A stretch of DNA of 64,000 bases from Heterodera schachtii (taxonomy: Eukaryota; Nematoda; Chromadorea; Rhabditida; Heteroderidae): the NCBI GenBank assembly GCA_023374025.1, contig SIJG01000055.1, positions 744,001 to 808,000 of the forward strand, written 5' to 3'. This document shows, piece after piece, positions 11,250-20,277 of this stretch. Positions within the stretch are counted from its first letter, which is position 1. Each line of letters opens with the position of its first letter. Below the pieces are notes generated by a model, which was not told where the DNA came from, did no database searches, and saw only the letters and a program-made list of their open reading frames with translations. The translations under genes and the position numbers were made by a program.

Positions 11250-11925
11250 TGTGGGCAAAAAGCCACAAAAATTTGCACTTCCCGGCAGAAGGGGAAGCAG
11301 ACTCTCCCGGCAGAAGGGGGGAGTCTTTTAAGCAAAGCGAATTCCTGTCCAAAAGACAGAAATTCACTGAATGTCCAAAGGGACAAATTAAAGGAGGAAA
11401 TTCCTCTCCTTTACTGAAGGGACAATTGAAAGGAGGAAAATGCTTCTCCTTTCCCTTGGTAAGCCTTGCTTTGACCCAACGGGGGTCAACGGCTTGATGG
11501 TCTGTATTAAAGGGCTCCTGAGCGTCCCTTTTACAGATAGTGATAAGACTAAGACTCTTTCTTAATCTTTATTCAATTCAATTGCACAATTACAATTTAA
11601 TGCAAATGCTCGGACAGAAAACTGTCCGGCTGACTTAATCCAAGATTGACAAGTAGTGACTTGCACAAACATGAACAAGTGAAGAAAATGGAGAATTGGC
11701 TGGGCTTTTATACCCTCACAAATCAATGGGGGCGGGGCCAGGCACGTGAAAAATGTGCACAAGCAAAGGGAAAAATTCCCTCAAAAATGATGACTCATAA
11801 CGAAAATATGGAGAAAAGAGAAGATGAGTCATAATTAAAGGAGCGAGCGAAGGGAGAAAATTGATCGACGAAAAAGGATCAAAAATAAATGAAATTTCAA
11901 AGAAATTGTGTCGCTTTTGGCGACA
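11250..11925 (-). repeat. LTR-B, inner copy (676 bp)
   Basis: I saw no difference from the copy at 17,607-18,282 over 676 bp. It starts TGT and ends ACA on both strands. In the minus-strand sense it has a TATAAAAG box (plus 11,702-11,712) and an AATAAA (plus about 11,568-11,573), giving a short U3-R layout. The tips fold as hairpins at 11,250-11,267 and 11,909-11,925. Many internal hairpins follow one another (for example CGGACAG-AAAA-CTGTCCG and TTGACCC-AACG-GGGTCAA). Matching LTRs imply a recent insertion or recent gene conversion. Confidence 0.92.
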
Positions 11926-11980
11926 TTCTCCGGGCCTCGAGGGTGGCGGCAACTGTTGCTGTCCTCCGCCAAAATTCTTT

Positions 11981-14900
11981 TCATCGTCGGTTCGGAAGTC
12001 GACGAGCCACTCTCGGAGGACGATTCTCCAAACGTCCATCTGGTAGCTGGTCTTGTTCACGTGGAGGAGGATGCGGTTCCTCCACCACTGCAGGCGCTCT
12101 CCAGGCAACTCCGACTCGATTTCGGATGTTGACCAATTCGATCGGGTAAAGATCGATAAGCATCCCTTGCTCGCGCGGGCTAAAGCCCACATATTCTTGT
12201 ATGCACGGCATTGTTGGGTTTACTTGGAAGCCCAACCGTACAAAATGGTCGAGGAGTGTTATGCCCGGAGAGATGAAGAGACCCTCCGGACCATAACAGG
12301 TGAATCCATCAAAATGGATCTCAGCAATTCTGCCAAAATGTTCTCCTAGTAGATTGGCCCCTTCGCGAAGTTCTCCGCGAAGGCGGACTTCGACAGCACG
12401 GCGCTCCCGTGCTGTTTCATACCAATGCGGTCCATAAAACCGCTCAATCCATGAGCCCAATGACTCAATTTGGCGAGGAACATGACGTTCCTGCCAGTGA
12501 GGATCTCTCTCCTCCTCTTCAAATCTTGGATCGCCAAGTCCGTAAAGGCGATCATTGAAGACCTCGGCATTTTCGGGTATGACCACCCGGCGAGCCGAGA
12601 AATACGGCCCTTCTCTTATGGGAATAGGCATTCCGTGGAAGGATGATTTGAAGAGTGTGGTTGGGTGGCAAATCCGCCACCTTTTTATACCACCATCCAA
12701 TGGAAGTGATGAATCATTCCCCAGAACAAGGGATGACTCACAAAATTTTTTGAATGCCGAGAGGATAGGACGTGATTCAACACCACATCCGAAGGATCCT
12801 CCCCCGGCCAAGTACAGTAGTGCCAATACTGTAGGCACATTACCGTACCCCTTTCTCGTTATAGACAAGGAAATAAATTTCCAAAGTCTATAGAAAGGAG
12901 AAAGTTTAATGAAAATTGTTAGGCAAACAATGCCTACACAAATAATCATTATGAAGATGAGTGATGATTGGAGGCCAATCAAAGACCAAAGGGTCGCCTT
13001 CCAATCAAAATTCCAGTTAGGCCAACTGGATTGACTGTTTATCACTCTTTCGGAGTGATTTGGACTGTAGTTTTCTATTTGTTCGGGCGGGACATAGTGT
13101 AATGTCCCGTTGAGAACAAAAGAAGTGTTTCCAGCCAAACATTTTGTTAGGCATTTTGTGTCAATTCTGGCTTTGTCAAAAGCCAAAATTGTTTGGTAAA
13201 TGGATGCATTGGAATCACATTTTGTTGAAAAATGTGTTCCATCATCGCATTTAATTTCGGCAAAAGAATTGCCAAAATTAGTCGAGCACACATAACGGAA
13301 TTGTGCTCCCGTTGAACATCTGTAACAGCCAGATATGTTCAACGGCAAAATGGTGCAAAGGCTTTGGTGAAGTTCCAAAGCCATTTGAAGACCTTCGATT
13401 TGAAGGTTTAATTGGACAGGACTGAATCCTGTCAAGGCAATTACCTTTCTCCCAGTATTTCTGAGTTGGTAATTTTTGATGTTTAATGGAAGTCTCCTCT
13501 CTGGACTTTCCATTAACTTTTCAAGGTTATGTGAACGGCAATTGCAGTTCACTAAACCTGATGAATGGTCAGGTATGCAATCAGTGCATGCCTGAACTCC
13601 AAGACTGCAATTGAAATCAATTGCTTCTTGCCGATTTTTACAGTTGAAGTCAATTGCCAATGGCTCTCGGGTCAGAGCCATATTGCTCCCGTCAAAAACA
13701 AAATCTGAGTTTAAGACGGGAGCGGGCGGAAAAGTTACTCCGATCGGAGTAATACTGATGTTGTTCCATTTCAGGGTTCTTCCTGGATAGAGGAACACCT
13801 GAGTGGACTTGGGTTTTTCGCCCAAGGTTTCCAGGCGAATTATTGCATAAACAATAAATTCCCAGGAATTGCAGCCCATGATTTCATAGACTGTCTTGGA
13901 CTTTTCCTGAGCATACCAACGATAAAAAAGGCATGCACTGCCGCCTAAGAGGCATTTGTTGCCCCAAAAGGCTGTGCTGTCCAGGCAAAATGAATTGCCT
14001 GGAAAATCGTTGGCATCTTTTAGCTCAGGAATGGAAGTATTGTGGCGAACTTCGCTACAATACTTTCCTTCACAGGAGCCCATCTTAGGGCACCTTTTAC
14101 CGGCCAACACATTAATTGCGTATGAACGTTGCCAGGCTTTAGTGAAGCTTTGGCATTCCAAAGCTAAAGCCTTAAGCACAACGTTTATTGAGCCAAGGAG
14201 AACACCTTCCTCTGTTTTCAGAAGGAGTGTGTTTGTTTGGCCAACTGGCAGCAACGTCAGCGTTGCTGAGTTTTCGACAATGCATCTCATGCTTGTCGCA
14301 TTTTTAATGCATTTTTCCGATTTGGCCATGACTGCTATGGTCTCTGCTCCAGTCAAATCCTGGAGAGAGTTAGCCATCAGGACAACAAACGCCATTGTTC
14401 TGTAAACACGGCGTGATGTCCAATTTTGAGAAGCTGTTGCCCTTGGCCTCCTCTCTTTCGGAGGCCGATTTGGGCCAGCTAAATAAATGATTGGCCTGAT
14501 AAATTGAATTATCAGCCAAATGACCATATAAAGTCCTGAAAACAGGACTTTTAATATGGAAAAAGCCACAAAGCTTATGCTTATGAATGATAAGCAAAGT
14601 CCCCCTGCTAACATTGATGAAATCAATGGGTAACAGGTTGGATTTGCTAACTGTTCAATGCAAAAATAGCATTCGATCAGTTCGCACTCATCAACTGATG
14701 GACATGAAATGTCCTTTTTGAACAGGTGTTTCGAATCCATCCAAAAATGACCTTGGCATTGGTAGTCATTTAGGAGGATTTCTTTTGGTAGCTCGTAAGT
14801 GAGCTTCTTTACATTCTCATGAATGTAACAGTTCTCTGCACAACAGAGCTCAACTTTATTGATTTCAGTTGGAATCTTTGCTTTAACGCCTTTGTTAAAG

Positions 14901-17524
14901 CAAAGAAGTTTGCACTCATTGCAATGATTGGTTTTATTAGCACTTGTTTCTGTTCCTCCTTTCACTGGAAGAGGGAACAAACATGTTAAAATTACAGTAA
15001 ACGCCATTATTTGCAAAATATGGCGCACTGTACAAAATTGAGGGATTGCCCCTCTTTGCTTTCCTTCTTGAAAGTAAGGCGAGCTCTGATCCTCAAAACA
15101 AAGTACCGATACTTTGAGTTGGGTCATGAGCCAAGCAACAGTTTTACGCCCAATAGAAAGGGCTTTTAAAACTGAGTGAACCATCAGGCCCATGCTGATG
15201 TAAAAACAAAGCGTCAATGCTATGATTGATTGCTCTGTTCGATTAGGAAGAATTTCTTCCCATTTATTGTCCATTCGATTAACACGAATGGAATAAACTG
15301 AATGGCTCACAACACCATTCCTTTTTATGCAACAACCACAGATTTTCTTATCTGTAGGAGTTACTTTCGGTGTCTTCTGCTCACCGAAATGAGAGTCAGA
15401 TTGGTAAGAAGTCTGACTCGCTTGATCGAAAAGAATTGGCTTTTCGATCATTTTTTGGTGGTCGTGCTTTGGTATGACCACAGCACGGCAAAAAAGGGCA
15501 TGTGATCTATTTATCACATTTGTCAACCCATCGGTTGAGTTGCCGTCGAAAGCCATACTTTCAGACGGTTTATCCTCTACTCTAGAGGATACACCTGTTT
15601 TTGAGTTAAGGGTTTTTGAAAGAGAAAAATCTCCTCTTTGTTTGGAGGACTGTTTCTTCCGAAAAGTCCTTCCTTCCCTTATCTGCTCATGAGTGTTCAC
15701 AATTGGAACATCTCCATGATAACAGATCATGTAGTGGTGCTTTCCACCACACTTCAAGCATCTCTTTGGAGATTGGCATTGTTGTGCCTTATGACCCTTC
15801 ATAAGGCAATTAAAACATTTTTGTTGTTTTGCGAGGAGCCTTCTGCGTGCTCCTGGTGTGCAATATTGGGGACATCGACTTGGAGGATGTCCCACAGCAC
15901 AACAAAGGGAACAAGTTTGCCTTGTCCCTGTCCCTATTTTTCTTTGAGAAAATTGGGGACTTGTCAATGTCAGAAATGATCTGTTTATTTGGGGAGACAT
16001 CATCCCAACAGAATCATTTCTGTTGTCGGGTCTCTCGTGACCCTGGATCAGCTGGTTGGGAGGGAGGTTCGTCCCTCTCCCATAACACAATATGAAGTGG
16101 TGTTTCTCACCACATTGAATGCACCTGCGGGGTGAGGTGCAGTTCTGGGAATTATGTCCCGAGATTAAGCAATTGAGACACCTTTCCTGATCCGCGAGGC
16201 GCTTTCTTCGCGCCCCCGGAGTGGTGTATTTCGTGCACTTATTCGGTGCATGCCCCTTTGCTTCACAAAGGGAGCATATGCGATTTGAGCCCCTATTTAG
16301 AATAGGGGTTTGTTGTCTGTTGATTGCCGAAAAGGAAAGATTCGGCTGAGGAGAAATCCTCCTCACCATTTCATTTCCTTCCACTGGCCTCCACCGTTCC
16401 TCTCTGAACGGCCGGGAGAAGCGGAACGGTGTTCCTCTCCCTTGGTTGGCTCTCCCCTCATTTGAATGAGGGGGAAAATTGCGAGGTTTTTCCTCTCCAC
16501 GGAAAACCTGAGTACATCTCTGCACTTCTTCTTTCACTTCAACTATTGAAGTGATAGCTCTTCGGAGCTCTGTGCAATTGAAGGCTCCTCCTGCCCTCAT
16601 TTCCTTCTCCACCACTTGGGTGAGAAGGTGATAGGGCAGTTTGGACTTAATTGTGGAGGCCATGAACTTGTTTTGTTCATTTTCTCCATAGTCCAATAAC
16701 TGATGGCAAATCCGTTCAATGGACTCTGAGAATTGTCTCAGAGACTGAACGGATTCCGCTGGTTTGGGAAGGTGGAGTAACTCCGCTTGGAGGGACTCCA
16801 CCATTGTCTTTTCATCCCCAAACCGCTTTTTCAGAATTTCAACTACCCTTGGGTAGTTTTCATCTGACGGTGGGTATAAGTCAATTGCTCTCCTAGCAAC
16901 TGACTTCTCTGGGAGACATCCCAGCAAATAAATGTGCTTCTTGAAGTCTTCAATTTGAAGACTTTCAACGGAAGTCTCAAAGAGCTTCCAAAACAAAGGC
17001 CATTCTCGGGGTTCTCCCGAGAATTTGGGCAATGTTATCGGCGGAAGCGTCACATCATGACGCTGATGCACCACTGGTGTCTGCTGCACAACTTGTGCTG
17101 GCTGATTCGGCTGAGGAATTGCATCCCCCAGCTCCGAGAGGCCTAAAGCCCCTTCAATGGTGTCGACAAGCCCTCGGGCTTGGTCGACCCAATGCATGAA
17201 AGCCTTTCCTTCAGGCTTGAAGTCTCTGTAATTCTGCTCTTCATCTTGAAGAGCTTGTCCCTTCACTCTCAGGAAAATGGCTTCCCATTTTCCATTGTAT
17301 TTCTCCAAAAGAGAAATCGTTTTGCAGAGATTTTGTCTCTCTGCAAGAAGGTCTGCACGGACACTTTGGTCCGTCAGCTCTTTGCCCAAGTTTTCTTGGG
17401 CTGTCTCAATGTACATCTTGAGACGCACCACCATTGGTGCAATGGAGATGCGCAAGAGCTCACTCATTGCTCTTACGCTTGATGAAAACGCAATAAACCC
17501 CTTTGGGTTGTGCGTTTGATCCAA
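11981..17524 (-). CDS. Gag-Env polyprotein of a BEL/Pao-like element that lacks pol
   Basis: One uninterrupted 1,847-residue frame. Residues 1-400 are Gag-like (helical, with a VTLPPITLPKFSG-type start to the capsid region). Two successive zinc-knuckle arrays lie at about 412-480 and 533-600, each with three Cys/His motifs around a TPGARR linker. At about 698 the sequence FDQASQTSY looks like the start of a BEL retropepsin in which the catalytic D-T/S-G is not kept. No reverse transcriptase (no YxDD), RNase H or integrase follows. Instead there is a signal-like segment (about 838-858), a small Cys-rich domain, membrane segments (about 961-1,015), a second signal-like segment (about 1,040), and a Cys-rich ectodomain resembling phlebovirus-type Gc (class II fusion) with a final anchor at about 1,505-1,545. 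A conserved cytoplasmic/post-Env domain sits at about 1,685-1,797. It is probably mobilised in trans. The nucleotide sequence is full of short hairpins. The start chosen is the ATG at 17,524. Confidence 0.85.
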   Translation of the reverse strand: MDQTHNPKGFIAFSSSVRAMSELLRISIAPMVVRLKMYIETAQENLGKELTDQSVRADLLAERQNLCKTISLLEKYNGKWEAIFLRVKGQALQDEEQNYRDFKPEGKAFMHWVDQARGLVDTIEGALGLSELGDAIPQPNQPAQVVQQTPVVHQRHDVTLPPITLPKFSGEPREWPLFWKLFETSVESLQIEDFKKHIYLLGCLPEKSVARRAIDLYPPSDENYPRVVEILKKRFGDEKTMVESLQAELLHLPKPAESVQSLRQFSESIERICHQLLDYGENEQNKFMASTIKSKLPYHLLTQVVEKEMRAGGAFNCTELRRAITSIVEVKEEVQRCTQVFRGEEKPRNFPPHSNEGRANQGRGTPFRFSRPFREERWRPVEGNEMVRRISPQPNLSFSAINRQQTPILNRGSNRICSLCEAKGHAPNKCTKYTTPGARRKRLADQERCLNCLISGHNSQNCTSPRRCIQCGEKHHFILCYGRGTNLPPNQLIQGHERPDNRNDSVGMMSPQINRSFLTLTSPQFSQRKIGTGTRQTCSLCCAVGHPPSRCPQYCTPGARRRLLAKQQKCFNCLMKGHKAQQCQSPKRCLKCGGKHHYMICYHGDVPIVNTHEQIREGRTFRKKQSSKQRGDFSLSKTLNSKTGVSSRVEDKPSESMAFDGNSTDGLTNVINRSHALFCRAVVIPKHDHQKMIEKPILFDQASQTSYQSDSHFGEQKTPKVTPTDKKICGCCIKRNGVVSHSVYSIRVNRMDNKWEEILPNRTEQSIIALTLCFYISMGLMVHSVLKALSIGRKTVAWLMTQLKVSVLCFEDQSSPYFQEGKQRGAIPQFCTVRHILQIMAFTVILTCLFPLPVKGGTETSANKTNHCNECKLLCFNKGVKAKIPTEINKVELCCAENCYIHENVKKLTYELPKEILLNDYQCQGHFWMDSKHLFKKDISCPSVDECELIECYFCIEQLANPTCYPLISSMLAGGLCLSFISISFVAFSILKVLFSGLYMVIWLIIQFIRPIIYLAGPNRPPKERRPRATASQNWTSRRVYRTMAFVVLMANSLQDLTGAETIAVMAKSEKCIKNATSMRCIVENSATLTLLPVGQTNTLLLKTEEGVLLGSINVVLKALALECQSFTKAWQRSYAINVLAGKRCPKMGSCEGKYCSEVRHNTSIPELKDANDFPGNSFCLDSTAFWGNKCLLGGSACLFYRWYAQEKSKTVYEIMGCNSWEFIVYAIIRLETLGEKPKSTQVFLYPGRTLKWNNISITPIGVTFPPAPVLNSDFVFDGSNMALTREPLAIDFNCKNRQEAIDFNCSLGVQACTDCIPDHSSGLVNCNCRSHNLEKLMESPERRLPLNIKNYQLRNTGRKVIALTGFSPVQLNLQIEGLQMALELHQSLCTILPLNISGCYRCSTGAQFRYVCSTNFGNSFAEIKCDDGTHFSTKCDSNASIYQTILAFDKARIDTKCLTKCLAGNTSFVLNGTLHYVPPEQIENYSPNHSERVINSQSSWPNWNFDWKATLWSLIGLQSSLIFIMIICVGIVCLTIFIKLSPFYRLWKFISLSITRKGYGNVPTVLALLYLAGGGSFGCGVESRPILSAFKKFCESSLVLGNDSSLPLDGGIKRWRICHPTTLFKSSFHGMPIPIREGPYFSARRVVIPENAEVFNDRLYGLGDPRFEEEERDPHWQERHVPRQIESLGSWIERFYGPHWYETARERRAVEVRLRGELREGANLLGEHFGRIAEIHFDGFTCYGPEGLFISPGITLLDHFVRLGFQVNPTMPCIQEYVGFSPREQGMLIDLYPIELVNIRNRVGVAWRAPAVVEEPHPPPREQDQLPDGRLENRPPRVARRLPNRR

Positions 17525-17584
17525 GCGCTACGACTGCGCTTTGGATTGGGATTTGGTTGGAGGGTAGGCTTACGACTGGAAGCA

Positions 17585-17606
17585 GACCCCTACGGGGCTC
17601 CAATTT
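17585..17606 (-). promoter_or_regulatory. Putative primer-binding site region of the LTR-B unit
   Basis: Immediately downstream of the 5' LTR on the minus strand there are four bases, then TGGAGCCCCGTAGGGGTC. The initial TGG is what a tRNA 3' CCA end would pair with. I could not assign the tRNA. The segment also folds back on itself (CCCC-TAC-GGGG). Confidence 0.4.
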
Positions 17607-18282
17607 TGTGGGCAAAAAGCCACAAAAATTTGCACTTCCCGGCAGAAGGGGAAGCAGACTCTCCCGGCAGAAGGGGGGAGTCTTTTAAGCAAAGCGAATT
17701 CCTGTCCAAAAGACAGAAATTCACTGAATGTCCAAAGGGACAAATTAAAGGAGGAAATTCCTCTCCTTTACTGAAGGGACAATTGAAAGGAGGAAAATGC
17801 TTCTCCTTTCCCTTGGTAAGCCTTGCTTTGACCCAACGGGGGTCAACGGCTTGATGGTCTGTATTAAAGGGCTCCTGAGCGTCCCTTTTACAGATAGTGA
17901 TAAGACTAAGACTCTTTCTTAATCTTTATTCAATTCAATTGCACAATTACAATTTAATGCAAATGCTCGGACAGAAAACTGTCCGGCTGACTTAATCCAA
18001 GATTGACAAGTAGTGACTTGCACAAACATGAACAAGTGAAGAAAATGGAGAATTGGCTGGGCTTTTATACCCTCACAAATCAATGGGGGCGGGGCCAGGC
18101 ACGTGAAAAATGTGCACAAGCAAAGGGAAAAATTCCCTCAAAAATGATGACTCATAACGAAAATATGGAGAAAAGAGAAGATGAGTCATAATTAAAGGAG
18201 CGAGCGAAGGGAGAAAATTGATCGACGAAAAAGGATCAAAAATAAATGAAATTTCAAAGAAATTGTGTCGCTTTTGGCGACA
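17607..18282 (-). repeat. LTR-B, outer copy (5' LTR of the composite, 676 bp)
   Basis: Same sequence, TATA box, AATAAA and tip hairpins as the inner copy. It is followed on the plus strand by TTATA (18,283-18,287), which matches the five bases before LTR-A at 8,815. Confidence 0.92.
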
Positions 18283-18287
18283 TTATA

Positions 18288-20268
18288 CAATAAATATTTT
18301 ATCACAACTTTTTTTATCGTTTTTTAATTGTGACTCCCCCCCCTCTCTTCTCTCATTCTTTCGTCCCTTTCATCGTATTTCTAGGTGCCTGCCGTAGGCA
18401 TTTCACTACCCAAGCAAAAATTTGGTATTTCGCCAGCAAAATTTGCCATTTAAGCAAGAGGTTAAATAAAAAATTTTCAAATTCAAAATCCGGATAAAAA
18501 ATTAGATTTTAGGGTCGAAAATCAGAATATTACTAAAAAAGACTATTTTTCTGTTCTGCATCAATTTTATTCAACATATTCGGATAAACATGATATTTGT
18601 TTTACTACTCAATATTATTTTGGATAAATTATAATGAATGTCCCGTGAAAAAAGGGTCAAATAATATGCTAATCGATTCGTCTCGAGGAGGTAAGTACGA
18701 AAATATGTCTCGATTCCTTTATTTCTCTGGTACTGAATTGTCCATTTTCTCTAGGACTCATAAAGAGTGCGCATATTTTGACAGGCGCGACAATCGATGC
18801 CATCGGTGGAGCAATAACAGCACAATTACTCGAGGACTTAATCGAAATTCTTGGCGAAAAATTTGAAATTAACGGTTTTATAATCATAAACAAACATTAG
18901 GTTGGGCATTTGTTTCAGACGACATGGATTCGATTGAGCCGTTATTCCCAATTCTTTTAATTCTCGAAAAGAATGAATTTTTGCTAGAATCAAAAGATTT
19001 CAATTATTCAAATTTTTTTCATTGATTGAAGACATAACCGGACGGAGCCATGTTAAGGAAATTTGCTTTTACTTTGAGAAAATTTGCAATAATATAATTT
19101 AATTAAGTAATTTAGCCAAAGATGGTGGGGATAGAAAAAGTGGACGATCACGAAAAGCAATGACGATATTGCTTATGTATGGTTTGATGAATGGAAAAAG
19201 TCTTGAGTTATTTTGTGTTCGTAAGTTGTATTTGTAAAAGCTGTTGTTGGGGCTTCAGCAAGCCAATAAGATAAACATAATTATAGATAATTATTGATTT
19301 ACCATCATATGCTTTGCTTTTCTGCTTCTTATTTATGCTTTCAATAAATTCCCCAAAAAACTTTACCTGTTAATTGGCAAATTTTTAGTGAAAACTTGTT
19401 TATAAATGATCAAAATTTCCAATTTTTCCCCCGGCGGCGCCTATCGGCACCGCCGCGTCCCCAAAACTCCTATTTTTTTTTATAGAAAAATGGCCCTAAA
19501 TCGCAAAATTTAGTATTTTTGGTGAAAATCTATTCCGGCAGCGCCTATCGCAACGCGGCGCCCCAAAACCCTATTTTTCCTTTAAAAATGATACAAAAAT
19601 CGCAAAATTTGATCATTTTTTAGTGAAAATCTGTCAACAACATTTTATTCAAATTTTCAAAGATTTTCCCGGCGGCGCCTACCTGCACCGCCTGCCCCCT
19701 CTTGCCAAAAAATTTTTGGAAAAGCGCGCCTATTAATTTTTAAAAATTTTACAAATATGATTTTTGCTTTATGATTTTGACTATTAAAAAGTTGTAGAAA
19801 AAATTTCGCGTTTCGCAATTTCGCATTTTTTGGAATTTCGCGTTTCGCATTTTTTTTTCCGATTTGGCCCATCCCTGCTATGTACATATTTTTATACATA
19901 TTTTGCAGTTTTTCGCATTTTTTTAGGGTTTTTGAGAATTTATAGAAATTTTTGTGAAAAATTTAAAATTGTTTTTGAAAATATACCCCTAAAAATTGGT
20001 TTTTTCCAAAAATCAGATATCAAAAATTATTTTTTTAAATATTAAAATGAGATTCTAAGCCTATTTTGGTCCTTTTTATGTCATTTTATGATTAGTTCAC
20101 TTTTTACGAAGAATTTTTTTCCAAAAAATAGCCATTTAAAAAAATTTTATTTACATATTTGAGTAAATATTTGGGGGGTTTTGTACACATTTCATACATA
20201 TTTTAGCATTTTTTATACATATTTTATTTACATAATTCGCAAATTTTCTTACATAAAATTAGCAGCCC
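18288..20268. other. Intergenic region; possible small spliced ORF and hairpin-repeat copies
   Basis: AT-rich. A possible plus-strand gene end is visible. An exon ending at 18,690 (NMLIDSSRG, donor GTAAGT) joins in phase to an exon starting near 18,755 (GLIKSAHILTGATIDAIGGA) and stops at a TAG near 18,899. No family is recognised and no start is found. Three copies of the GGCGGCGCC hairpin repeat lie at about 19,436, 19,546 and 19,670. The rest shows no coding signal. Confidence 0.35.
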
Positions 20269-20277
20269 TATTTATCA

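Larger units (their letters stand above)
8815..18282 (-). mobile_element. Composite BEL/Pao-like LTR retroelement (three LTRs, two internal regions)
   Basis: Read on the minus strand the order is: LTR-B (18282-17607), gag-env frame, second LTR-B (11925-11250), a second internal segment with a 625-codon frame, and a shorter divergent LTR-A (9255-8815). The outer borders carry the same 5 bp, TTATA, at 8,810-8,814 and 18,283-18,287, the size expected for BEL/Pao integration. The inner LTR-B border at 11,249 (cattt) does not match 18,283-18,287, so the 7 kb LTR-B unit shows no target duplication of its own. This fits recombination of a second element (for instance a one-LTR circle) into the 5' LTR of an element already resident at TTATA. 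The BEL/Pao assignment rests on the Gag zinc-knuckle pattern, Env type and duplication size. Confidence 0.75.

Noticed and set aside
11250..18282. Simple nested insertion of the young LTR-B unit into the LTR-A element
   Set aside because: No target duplication at the inner borders (cattt versus ttata), whereas the outer borders of the whole composite match.
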